From Emiliania huxleyi CCMP1516 (taxonomy: Eukaryota; Haptophyta; Isochrysidales; Noelaerhabdaceae), in NCBI RefSeq assembly GCF_000372725.1, contig NW_005200385.1, forward strand, positions 132,037 to 196,036: 64,000 nt of DNA. The letters run 5' to 3'. Numbering within the stretch: the stretch's first letter is position 1; each line of letters begins with the position of its first letter. Under the pieces are notes generated by a model. The model was not told where the DNA came from. It worked only from the letters and a program-made list of their open reading frames with translations, and did not search any database. Positions 8,459 through 17,399 of the stretch are shown here, piece after piece. Position numbers and translations under genes: made by a program.

Positions 8459-9886
8459 TCACAGCCCCGGCGCCCATTTCTCGACCTTCTTGGGCAACAG
8501 CTGGTTCGACTGGTCCTCTCCGTGGCCTAGGCAGCCGGTCTCGCCCTCGCCCCAGGTAAAGACAGCGCCGTCGGCGGCGCGAGCGAGGCTGTGGCGGCGT
8601 CCGGCCGACAAGGCGACGACGCGCCGCCCCGCCAAGGCGCCGACCTTCTTTGGCGGTAGCTGGTCCTGCTGATTGCCGTGGCCCAGCATGCCAAAGGCTC
8701 CACTGCCCCAGCTCCAGACAGCGCCGTCGACGGTGATGGCGAGGCAGTGAGCCCCTCCAACCGACACGGCGACGGCGCGCTGGCCAGCCAAAGCCTCGAT
8801 CTTCTTCGGCAGCGGCTGGTTCTGCTGGTCGCCGTGGCCTAGCATGCCATTGGATCCAGAGCCCCAGCTCCAGACGGCGCCGTCGGCGATGATGGCGAGG
8901 CTGTGATGGGCTCCAGCCGACACAGCGACGACGCGCCGCCCCGCGAAGGCCTCGACCTTCTTGGGAAGCAGCTGGTCCTGCTGGTTGCCGTGGCCCAACC
9001 TGCCAGCTCCCAAGCCCAAGCTCCAGACAGCGCCGTCGGCGGTGAGGGCGAGACTGTGGCCGTCTCCAGCCGACACAGTGACGACGCGCTGGCCAGCAAA
9101 GGCTTCGACCTTCTTCGGCAGCAGCTGGTTCTGCTCGTTGCCGTGGCCCAGCTTGCCAAAGTAGCCATCGCCCCAGCTCCAGACAGCACCGTCGGCGGTG
9201 AGGGCGAGGTTGTGGCAGGCTCCAGCCGACACAGCGACAACGCGCTGGCCCGCCAAGGCCTCGATCTTCTTCGGCTGCCACTGATGCTCCCGGTCGCCGT
9301 GGCCCAGCGCCCACAAGCCTCCACTGCCCCAGCTCCAAACGGTGCCGCTGCCTGTGAGGGCGAGGCTGTGGGCGAATCCAACCGACACGCTCACAGCGCG
9401 CTCGCCGCCCAGCATCGACGGGAGGCGGGTCGGCGTGTTGAGCCGCGTCACGCCCTCGCCGTGGCCGAGCAGCCCGGGGACTGGATGGTAGTCCGGCGCC
9501 GAGCCGCACGACGAGAGCCGCCCCTCGCCGTCGATGAAGACGCTGTGCCAATTGCCTGCCGCCGCCCTCGCCGGCGGCTTGGACTCGTGTAGCAACGCCG
9601 CAAAGCACAGCCACCGCACGGCGCAGGGCTCGCCCTCTGGCTTCGCCGGCAGCTCGAAGCCGCGCTCTTGCGCCCACAAGCGGATGCCCTGCTCCGCGAG
9701 CGAGGAGTGAAAGAGCAGCGAGACGGCCGCGGCGCGAGCGATGTCGACGGGGCTGCGGCAGTGAGAGAGGACGCGCTCGAGGAGCTCCCTGGGGAGGTCG
9801 AGGAGGCGGGCGGGCGGCGGCGCGTCTGGCGAGGGCGCGGCGGCGGCGGCGGAGGCGGCGCGAGCGCGCCGCGGCGGGGTGGACAT
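8459..9886 (-). CDS. F-box plus six RCC1 repeats protein (paralogue 1)
   Basis: Single-exon gene of 475 aa. Residues about 25-75 (ARLLDLPRELLERVLSHC to SLLFHSSLAEQ) form an F-box-like helix set. Residues about 170-470 are six RCC1 blades of the form VSAG.xHSLALTADGAVWSWG.G..G.LGHG, so a seven-bladed propeller may be incomplete or closed by the N-terminal strand. By family knowledge, F-box/RCC1 proteins act as substrate adaptors of SCF ubiquitin ligases; the substrate is unknown. Start ATG 9886 is preceded on the minus strand by TTTAAATTCTTTTCCTCGCG, matching the T-rich motif before other starts. A close paralogue lies at 30086-31525. Confidence 0.9.
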   Translation of the reverse strand: MSTPPRRARAASAAAAAPSPDAPPPARLLDLPRELLERVLSHCRSPVDIARAAAVSLLFHSSLAEQGIRLWAQERGFELPAKPEGEPCAVRWLCFAALLHESKPPARAAAGNWHSVFIDGEGRLSSCGSAPDYHPVPGLLGHGEGVTRLNTPTRLPSMLGGERAVSVSVGFAHSLALTGSGTVWSWGSGGLWALGHGDREHQWQPKKIEALAGQRVVAVSAGACHNLALTADGAVWSWGDGYFGKLGHGNEQNQLLPKKVEAFAGQRVVTVSAGDGHSLALTADGAVWSLGLGAGRLGHGNQQDQLLPKKVEAFAGRRVVAVSAGAHHSLAIIADGAVWSWGSGSNGMLGHGDQQNQPLPKKIEALAGQRAVAVSVGGAHCLAITVDGAVWSWGSGAFGMLGHGNQQDQLPPKKVGALAGRRVVALSAGRRHSLARAADGAVFTWGEGETGCLGHGEDQSNQLLPKKVEKWAPGL

Positions 9887-10008
9887 CGCGAGGAAAAGAA
9901 TTTAAACAAAACAACTCTCTCTCACAGCAGACAGGCTCGACACAGGTGCGAACTGGCGCGTGCTAGTACTATCACCGGCACACCACCGGAGCCGCCTAAG
10001 CGACTCCG
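9887..10008 (-). promoter_or_regulatory. RCC1 gene promoter, shared module with AATTCTTTT
   Basis: Minus strand: CGCTTAGGCGGCTCC, then TAGCACGCGCCAGTTCGCAC, then TTTAAATTCTTTT about 8 nt before the ATG. The same order of blocks is present on the plus strand at about 7103-7290. Confidence 0.5.
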
Positions 10009-10288
10009 TTAAGAACGGCAATGCACTTAGCTCCGTGCACAATGCCGCTGTCCCCGCACGCTAGCTCGTTCACCGTCTGCCATGGCCCACTCACCTCTCG
10101 TGAGCTGCCGCTCACGAGCCATGACGAGTGCAACGCCAGCCTTTCGCCAACAGAGGCGGGCGAGATGATTTGGATCGGCGGAGGCTCCGAGAGGCCGCGC
10201 GACGTCATCGATACCCCGGGCGAGATTGCGGAGATGAGTTGGTCCAATGATTTCCCCGAGGTTTCTCATATGAGAGGGGGAGGTCTGA

Positions 10289-10546
10289 CCGGCACAGTCA
10301 TTGGGCGAGCCGCCACAGAAAGAAATCCCCGTGTGATGCACGCCCTGCGAGCGGGGCGTTGCCCATCTCTACGGGAGATGACTGCTCTATTATTATTATT
10401 ATTATTAGCGGGGCGGGGTGCGCGCTGTGCCTCTGTGGTTCGTTATTGCGCCCCCGGCCCGTAGGCCGATACAAAGTTCGCTCTCACAGACCAGCGCACA
10501 GAGCCCGAGGAGGGAGGTATTTTCTTTCTCAACAACTGTGAAAGCC
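10289..10546 (+). repeat. Dispersed repeat R2, copy 1
   Basis: Two sub-blocks: CAGTCATTGGGCGAGCCGCC to the GTTATTGCGCC segment, then CTCACAGACCAGCGCACAG with GGTATTTTCTT. An inverted copy of both, in matching order, lies at about 15926-16200; the second sub-block alone recurs at about 6552-6620. An ATT trinucleotide run at 10391-10409 interrupts copy 1 only. Confidence 0.8.
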
Positions 10547-10571
10547 AGCTACCCAACGCGGCCAAAGGATA

Positions 10572-11580
10572 CAAGTCCGCGCACTTAATGATTTTCGACC
10601 GACCGCAGGGAAACGCAGGGGCGCCCCCCCCCGACCGAGCTGCGAAACAACGGCGTCCACACCGGCCGCCGCTCGAGAAGCGCCAAAATTTTCTTCGGCG
10701 CTGCGCGCCGTTGCAGTCGTAGCTGTAGTCGAGTGTAGGTACACGTATGTTGCAGCCCAGCTATCGTGCCGCAAAAAGGTCCATGTGGCTAGAAAAAATG
10801 CTGCCGGTCGCCTCGAAAGCGCCCGCCGGTGTGTGTCCAAAGATGTAGCGCTACAAGTTTTTGGGGACGCATCCGACACACGGGCAGGTTTTCGCGCTTC
10901 TATGCTGGCCAACGGTGATGACGCCGTCGCGTCACCGACGGCTCGTGCTTGCGTATGATAGCAACCCCTCGTCCGACGGCAGCGTCCTCGTGTCCGCCAC
11001 TCCGCCCGCGCGGCATCATTACTGTCCGCCTACACCACTGCGGCCGCGGCCGCACCCGCAATCGAGGGTGGAGAGTGGCCACGCGCTCAGTCACTCTACT
11101 ACGTGCCATCTGAGCACGTCTTGACGTATACGAATGAATATCTCCCGATGCGTTCCGGGCCGCGAGCGGCAGAGGGGGTGCATTGTACCCACTCGCACGC
11201 CGGCACGAGCGCGGCGCCGCAGTGGGGCAAACGGGGCATCTGGGGCTAGCTCATCTATGAGCATCATCTCTGCCGCTTCTCGCCATCCCCGAGGAGCAGC
11301 GCGCCCGAAGCAGGTGAGTCACGGCCGCTGTCCAGCGAGCGCGGCGGCGGGCCTGAGGGAACCTCCAAGGAGTAAATAGAAGTTCGAGATTCGAATCCTA
11401 AGGGTGAGCTGGAAGTGACGGGAGTACACGAATTTAAACAAAGAGTACAAGAAAATCGCCCAAAATTTTCTTCGGCGCTGACGCGCCGACAAAGCTGGTG
11501 TCCGACCCCGACCGCCGGCCGAAACAGCCGCGTCCAGCCCGACCTGCGGCCGGCCGAAAATCATTAAGTGCGCGGACTTG
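10572..11580. mobile_element. TA-flanked TIR DNA element (MITE-like)
   Basis: Terminal inverted repeats begin CAAGTCCGCGCACTTAATGA at 10572 and end with the exact reverse complement at 11580. The match is perfect for about 26 nt and continues with three mismatches to about 38. It is flanked by TA (10570-10571 and 11581-11582). A paralogous unoccupied site, GGCCAAAGGATATCCACCTC, exists at 25007-25026: it equals the left flank GGA-TA joined to the right flank TCC. This supports insertion with TA duplication, as in Tc1/mariner-type elements. No transposase frame was recognised, so the element is non-autonomous. AAAATTTTCTTCGGCGCTG occurs near both inner ends. Confidence 0.75.
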
Positions 11581-11696
11581 TATCCACCTCGATCACCTCG
11601 AGAAAGCCAGCTTGGCCTGCGCACCGCCGCCGTCTGTGTAGCTCACAGCATTCTGCGCACACGCCTGTCGTGCGACGACGTCAGTGACTGCGACAT

Positions 11697-12728
11697 ATGG
11701 TGACTTTCACAGCCCGGCGCGCTGCCGGCTGCGTGTGGAGCCTCCGCCGGCGCGGCTCTCTGCTGCGCGCATCCAGCCTCAGCCGCAGCCAGCAGGTGCT
11801 GCCCCGTACGATCGGGGCTCCTTTGACGGTAACGACTCGCCGCGCATCTCACCGTAGCAAGGATGGCGACGCAAGCACAGAGGAGGAGAAGGCGATGCTC
11901 GACGAGTTGTATGCTATGTACCAGCAGCAACTCGACGAGGTAAAGCTGATGCGCGCCATGCTGGGTGACGGCGACATGCCCGAGGAGCTGTTGGAAGAGG
12001 TGAAAGGGGAGGTGGCAAAGCTTGAAGCCGAGCTGAAGCAGCTCAGGGCTGAACTTGGTGACGCAGGACACGACGAGGCTGGAGACGCAGGCGAGTTGGC
12101 TGGAGACGAGCTGGTCAGATCATGGACCCACGTCGAGCTCACAAAGCACGCAGGGCTCCAGCTGGCGCAGCACAACCGGATCGCGGACAATACGTGGTAT
12201 TGGGAAGAATACGGCGACTTTCTGTGGAGTCCTGCCATTGCCCTGGCACGGTGGCTGGCCCAAGAATCAATCGCGCTGGAAGACAAGACGGTATTGGAGC
12301 TCGGGGCTGGGCTTGGGCTTCCTGGCGTCACGGCAGCAACAGTTGGAGCAAGGCAAGTGCTCATTCAGGATCAGCTTGAAGTGTCGCTACGGGAGGTGAC
12401 TGCAACAGCGGCCCGAAACGGCGTCGATGACCGGGTCTCAACGTTGGCTTGTGCATGGGACGATCTTGGTCGGCAGCTCCCGGTTGACTTCCGCGAACCG
12501 GACGTCGTTCTGGGCTCCTGTCTTCTGTATGAGCCGGACACTTCCCTCGCGTTGGCTGGTTCCTTGTCGCAGGTTCTGAAAGGCCCAGGAGTCGCATACA
12601 TTGTGGCAGCTGAGTGGGAAGGGTCCCAAGATGTGTTCATAGATCACTGCAAGGAGGCCTGCTCTCCGACAGCGAGGTCGTCGCAAGTCCCAAATGAGTC
12701 TTACTTTCGTTTCGGGATGCTGCTGTGA
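11697..12728 (+). CDS. Family-16 (METTL21/ETFKMT-like) protein lysine methyltransferase
   Basis: Single exon, 343 aa. Residues 1-50 are Arg/Ser-rich without acidic residues, like a mitochondrial or plastid presequence. Residues about 60-115 are a charged coiled coil (MLDELYAMYQQQLDEVKLMR, VAKLEAELKQLRAEL). The SAM fold follows, with W..aiaLARWLAQES and motif I VLELGAGLGLPGVTAA (about 195-210), then IQDQLEV. The post-II position usually reads DvlY; here it is GSCLLYEPD, so the usual Asp appears replaced. By family these enzymes methylate protein lysines such as those of ETF-beta or chaperones; the substrate here is unknown. Start ATG 11697 is the first in frame and gives the presequence. Confidence 0.85.
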   Translation: MVTFTARRAAGCVWSLRRRGSLLRASSLSRSQQVLPRTIGAPLTVTTRRASHRSKDGDASTEEEKAMLDELYAMYQQQLDEVKLMRAMLGDGDMPEELLEEVKGEVAKLEAELKQLRAELGDAGHDEAGDAGELAGDELVRSWTHVELTKHAGLQLAQHNRIADNTWYWEEYGDFLWSPAIALARWLAQESIALEDKTVLELGAGLGLPGVTAATVGARQVLIQDQLEVSLREVTATAARNGVDDRVSTLACAWDDLGRQLPVDFREPDVVLGSCLLYEPDTSLALAGSLSQVLKGPGVAYIVAAEWEGSQDVFIDHCKEACSPTARSSQVPNESYFRFGMLL

Positions 12729-13181
12729 ATGTTCCCGGAAGACTGCACACTCTTTTTACATACACATCTTTTACGCGGAACATTGCGGTCCAGTCCGATC
12801 CACCCGTTGACGAGGTGTCGCCCGTACGGCGCACCTTACGCGCTTACGCCCTTTCCCGTTCATGTGCTCGCCAGAAATTTAATGACGGGTAGAGAGTGAG
12901 AGAAAACGAGAAAGGGAGCGCAAACCGTATCGCTGCCTGCACACTTGGCTCAACGACGACAGCGAGGTCGAGACGAGCCGCGGGAAGGAGCCGTTCAATA
13001 GGGCGAGGCTTCGTGTCGACGTCGACGTCGCGGATGCTACGCTAGCACACACCGCACTACGCACTGTCGGTCTCGTTGTTTTTTCACATTTTTAAAGCCC
13101 TCTGGGCCACTTTTGGCGAAAGAAATTCTTTTTATGCCGGCCCTGGGCCGCCCCCCCCCTCCCCCGCTCGTCGGACACAGT
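12729..13181. other. Intergenic / promoter of the PAN-domain gene
   Basis: No gene seen. Near the right end GAAAGAAATTCTTTTTATG (13123-13136) carries the T-rich motif seen before other starts. A palindromic GTCGACGTCGACGTCG tract lies at about 13015-13030. Confidence 0.4.
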
Positions 13182-13742
13182 ATGACCGATCTTCGCTCTT
13201 TCGTCGCACTGCATCCTCCCGGTGCGTGCAGAACTCCCGGCGGCGGGACCGGAACATACAGCGAGCGGTGGGGCCTTGCGCTGCCACAGTGCGAGGCGGC
13301 ATGCAAGCCGGATCCGCACTGCCGTGCATTCGAGTTCGCTCAGTACCTTGCTCGGACCGGCACGAGCAAGTGCGAGCTGCACACGGACCGTATCGCCTTC
13401 GCCGCGCCCGTGTCGGGAGCTGCATGCTACGTGAAGTCCGGACAGCAGGCGTCGTACGGAAAGATGGCCACGCCGCCGCCCGTGATGGCTGCTGCAGCAG
13501 TGCCTGCCCAAGCGCGAGAGTGCGCGAGGCTGGCCAACGCGTGGTTCGACCTCGCCTCCACCGCCCGGCTGAGGCTGCACAACAACGCCCTTCTGCCCGG
13601 GGTGCGCCAGCTTGCCACCGCCCTGCCTACCGCCCTGCCTTCCGCCCCGCCTACTGAGCACTATATCCCACCTATACCTAGCAGCGCGCGTCTGCCTGTA
13701 GCCGCCTACCGCCCGCTCGCAGGTGCTCATCCACAACCTTGA
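13182..13742 (+). CDS. PAN/apple-domain-like protein
   Basis: 186 aa from ATG 13182; an earlier in-frame ATG at 13134 directly abuts the T-rich AATTCTTTTT motif and may lie at or before the transcription start. Residues about 20-80 have a PAN/apple cysteine pattern: LPQCEAACKPDPHCRAFEFA, then C.LHTDRIAF and ACYVKSG. The remainder is Pro/Ala-rich and low in complexity (ALPTALPTALPSAPP). PAN modules bind proteins or glycans, usually outside the cell, but no clear signal peptide is visible, so an upstream exon may be missing. Confidence 0.55.
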   Translation: MTDLRSFVALHPPGACRTPGGGTGTYSERWGLALPQCEAACKPDPHCRAFEFAQYLARTGTSKCELHTDRIAFAAPVSGAACYVKSGQQASYGKMATPPPVMAAAAVPAQARECARLANAWFDLASTARLRLHNNALLPGVRQLATALPTALPSAPPTEHYIPPIPSSARLPVAAYRPLAGAHPQP

Positions 13743-14178
13743 GCCCGAGGCGACGGGGAGGGGGGACCTCCTCCGCTTTGGCGACCCGCGCACTCGCCCC
13801 TTTAAATGCTGTCTGGCCCGTGGAGGCGCGTCTCCACATCGCCCCCCGCCGTGGACACAGGCAACCGGCTGCCGGCCTCTCTCGTCAGCAGGAGCATAAG
13901 TAATCGGTAGTTAACAGTTCATTCACAGTCCATTCATCGTTAATTAATTCGAGCTCTCCCGTCAGTAGGAGCACGCCGCGGCGCGACTACAGCCGCTGCG
14001 AGGGGCTCGTCCCCGGCTCGAACCGGCACGGGCCACGGCGGCTGTAGTGTCGCCTAGACACTTCCTGGACACTTCCTGGACACTTCCTAGGCACGGGCCG
14101 GGCCATGGCGGTTGTGTCTCAACCTACCGCGTCGACTGGCCGGGCATGGTACTAAGCAGTGGTAGTAGTAGTAGTAGT

Positions 14179-14209
<31 letters not shown>

Positions 14210-14317
14210 TAGTAGTGAGCAACTGTGTTATCTCCACCCACCGCCTCGGCCGGCCACCGAGCACACACCGTGCCGCCGGCCTACCACCACTCTTCACTCG
14301 CCCGCCCTGTCGACTCC
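13743..14317. other. Intergenic with trinucleotide repeat (14159-14217)
   Basis: Contains an (AGT)n(AGC)n tract and three copies of GACACTTCCTGG around 14055-14090. No gene seen. Confidence 0.6.
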
Positions 14318-15169
14318 ATGGCTGACTCGCAGGCGCTGCACCCGGACGCCACGCGACTGCTGTGCGCCTTCCCCCACGACACCGCCTCGCAGGCGCCCCA
14401 CCCCCTCTCGCACCCATCCGCGTCGCATGCAGCACACACCCTTGTGTGGTGAGACCCGCCCCCCCCCCCTCCCCCCAAAGGGGTGGAGCAGCAGCGCCGG
14501 CGGCGCAAAGGAGGTGTGCGAGACCGCGGTGGCGCGCGGGCACGCCTTCGCCGCGGACCAGCTCGAGCGCATGCTCGAGAGCTGGAAGGAGCCGCAGAAC
14601 GGCTGGAACTACAACGAGGTGCCCACGCGCCCCGCCTCGAGATGCCCTCGAGATGCCCTCGAGATGCCCTCGAGATGTCCTCGAGATGTCCTCGAGATGT
14701 CCTCGAGATGCCAGCCGCCGCGAAGTGCGGCCGTGTGGCGGTGCCGGGATCCGGTGTTGATCGCCCGAGAGGCTGATCAGTGTTGCGGGAGCGCCCCTCC
14801 TCTGACCTCCCTCCGCCCCCTCCCCCGCCTTGCACCTCCGCAAAAGGTGATCGTCGACGGCATCGCATTCTCGGCCGCGGCGCCCGCCTCCATCCTCGCC
14901 TTCTTCGTGACGCCCTGGAACTCCCACGGCCCCGCCGGCCAGGCGCGCTGCTCTCTTCTCACACCTCCCCGACACACGTGCCTTCCACGCAGCTCCCCCC
15001 CTCTGCTTGCCTCATCTCACATCTCATGTCTCGTGCCCCGTGCCGCCAGTTCTCGAGGGCCGCAGGCCGGTACGGCGCCGCGGGGCCGCCCGTGCTCTGC
15101 TTCGACCCGCGGAGGTACGCCTCGCCCTTCTCCGAGGCGGTGCAGCGAGGCACCGGCTGGAGCTGCTAG
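14318..15169 (+). CDS. Unrecognised spliced gene with an 11-bp minisatellite intron
   Basis: Not recognised. Probable exons: one beginning near ATG 14318 (MADSQALHPDATRLLCAF), then about 14510-14619 (EVCETAVARGHAFAADQLER, ending NGWNYNE), about 14847-14941 (VIVDGIAFSAAAPASILAFF) and about 15049-15169 (FSRAAGRYGAAGPPVLCFDP, ending GTGWSC*). Exon ends are supported by GAG|GTGCCC, AAAAG|GTGATC, GCCAG|GCGCGC and CGCCAG|TTCTCG. The intron at about 14620-14846 contains about seven copies of CCTCGAGATGC. One hydrophobic stretch (AFSAAAPASILAFFV) could be a membrane segment. Joins are inferred. Confidence 0.45.
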
Positions 15170-16267
15170 CACTCTCGGATGTGTAAGAGCATCCTAGAGA
15201 CAGAATATGTGCCCGGCGTGAAGTATGCGCCAGTCTACGTCGCCCCGCGGTGTGCGCAGCGTGCTCCCGCCTGAACCGTGATATATTGGTTTTTACTGGT
15301 GGCACTTGTGGCATGGACGCAGATTGTGGGCACAATGGCAATCGAACATGACGGCTAGCGTGCCATTTTTCACTCTCGCTGACACGCTAATCTTGAAAAC
15401 GTCTCCAACGGAGCTCTGTGTTGCTTCCAGCGCCCCTAGTAGTGTCCCCAGCTATGGGCGTGTCCACGTTGGAGCCAGGTGTGGTGTGGGCGCGAGAATA
15501 GCTCCGCCGTTCATGGAGGCAACCGATGCGAGTCGACTGGTGTGTGTCGTCGTGGTTTCGTATCAAGAATACTCACTCACTCACTCACTGGGGTGGGGGT
15601 GGGGGTGTTGGGGGGAGGGGTTTAAAAAACCGCTTCGCTCGCGCGGGAGACGGCTAGCCGCGAACGGGCCATGCCAGACGAGTCGCCTGCGGCTGGGACG
15701 CCAGCCGAGACGGGTGCGGCGGCGGCGCCCGCGGAGCCTATTCACAGAAGGGCTAAACGGGTATTTTTCGCTTCGCTGCGCGGCCCCGCAATAGGTAGGT
15801 AGGTCGGAGCCTGGCGGTTGGCGCCCGCAATAGGTAGGTAGGTAGGGCGTTTTGGCGCGACTCAGTGTGGACAGACCCCCTATCTGGGTAGGAGCCGGAA
15901 CCCTGGCCTCCTCGATGGCTTTCACAGCCTTGTCATTGAAAAGAAAATACCTCGTATGGCGCTGTGCGCTGGTCTGTGAGAGGTTGACAGAGCGTTCTAA
16001 TCCGACTTTCGAGTCGCCATCAATCAATCAAATCGCCTGAAGAAAAACGAATCTTTGTATGCCTACTCGTCGGGCCGGGGGGCGCAATAACGAACCACAG
16101 AGGCACAGCGCGCACCCCGCCCCGCTCGCAGGGCGTGCATCACACGGGGATTTCTTTCTGTGGCGGCTCGCCCAATGACTGTGCCGGTCGCCGCCCCGTC
16201 CATCTCAGCATGCTCTCCCTGCCTGCACCCTGGAATCGGGTGGGGAGGACCCTGGCTGGGGCATTGC
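15170..16267. other. Intergenic; inverted R2 copy at 15926-16200
   Basis: Two TAGGTAGGTAGG microsatellite tracts near 15793 and 15831, and ACTCACTCACTC at 15572-15590. The inverted copy of dispersed repeat R2 lies just beyond the 3' end of the L-domain gene. No supported gene. Confidence 0.6.
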
Positions 16268-17338
16268 TCACGAGCAAGCGGGGGTGACGGAGAAGGAGGC
16301 GGTGCAGCGGACATTAGAATTCCACGGGAACGTGCACTTGTTGGCACCGGTGCAGGCATCGTAAATAGCCTGCAGACCCGCGTTGCCAGAACAGCTGACG
16401 GTCCCGACTCCTGAGAATGTGGTCGCTCCACAACCCTTTTGGAAGTTCGAGGAGAACTTGACCTTGTCGTTCTGAAGCGAGGGCAAGTTTGTGAAAGAGG
16501 CCGTGGATTCCATTTGCACAAGGCTGCTGAAGTCAAGCTCCTCGAGAACGGCATTGTCTTTAATAGAGACCGTATACAAAGATTTCAGGTTCGGCATGCT
16601 CAACGATCTCATCAGGTTTTGCCTCTGTACCTGAAAAGTGCTTCCAGTGATGGTCTCCAGCGCAGGAAAGCTGAGTGAAGTCATGCTGCTTCCGGGGCTG
16701 GTGACGTCCGCGTAGATCCTGCTGGCGCGTTTTAGCGACGCAAACACCACATCACCGTCGCTTGGGTCCCAGCTGACCCTTTGCAGATAGAGCTGTTCCC
16801 CGATCTCGACAATGTCCTTCACACACTCGTTGAACGCCGTCGCGGACACACCGGTGCCCCAAATGTCCATACGCTTCAAGATGGTGCCCACGCCGGCGAG
16901 TTGCGTACAGGCAAAGTCAATATTGCCGGGCGAGAAGTCGATTTTGCCCGACAAAGCCGCGGCCACCTCGAAAATGATGTCACCGTCACCGCTGGCCTCG
17001 AGACTGGAGACTCGAGACTCGAGAGATGTGCCCCACGAGGGCGTGCCACACCCGTCGATTGCGGCACAGCATGTCGTCGTCTCTGAGAGGCGGCGGCGCT
17101 GAGCGTCAACCGGCCAGAGCCCCATTGAGCGAGTGTTGCCAGGGCCGCCGGCGTCGACTGCAACCCGCGCCTCGAGTGCGGCATTCCGAGCCTCGAGTGC
17201 GGCATTCCGAGCCTCGAGCGCATCCATCCGCTGCAGAAGCTCTTCGTGCATGCGACGGCCCTGAGCGGTGTCGGAGTGGTCCTTGGGGGTGCGCTCGACG
17301 CTCGATGCATCAACGTCGAGCAGCGCTGAGGTCGTCAA
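16268..17338 (-). CDS. Receptor-L-domain-like protein with short coiled coil
   Basis: Single frame of 356 aa. Residues about 30-60 repeat the heptad-like ALEARNA three times. Residues about 130-320 are irregular beta repeats of the receptor-L/ECM33 type: SFPALETITGSTFQ, SLSMPNLKSLYTVSI, ELDFSSLVQM and FTNLPSLQNDKV, closing with cysteines (GCGATTFSGVGTVSCSGN). Such solenoids usually bind ligands outside the cell or in the wall, but no signal peptide is seen at this start (MTTSALLDVD). Its upstream end abuts a LINE reverse transcriptase relic on the same strand, so the true start may have been altered. Confidence 0.6.
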   Translation of the reverse strand: MTTSALLDVDASSVERTPKDHSDTAQGRRMHEELLQRMDALEARNAALEARNAALEARVAVDAGGPGNTRSMGLWPVDAQRRRLSETTTCCAAIDGCGTPSWGTSLESRVSSLEASGDGDIIFEVAAALSGKIDFSPGNIDFACTQLAGVGTILKRMDIWGTGVSATAFNECVKDIVEIGEQLYLQRVSWDPSDGDVVFASLKRASRIYADVTSPGSSMTSLSFPALETITGSTFQVQRQNLMRSLSMPNLKSLYTVSIKDNAVLEELDFSSLVQMESTASFTNLPSLQNDKVKFSSNFQKGCGATTFSGVGTVSCSGNAGLQAIYDACTGANKCTFPWNSNVRCTASFSVTPACS

Positions 17339-17399
17339 GCGCTGCCTCCGCCGCCCGGACCACCTCGTCTGCGTCCTTGATGGCGAGCCGCGCCCGCGT

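Noticed and set aside
11382-11398. B-box-like GATTCGAATCC
   Set aside because: No matching A box or stems around it.
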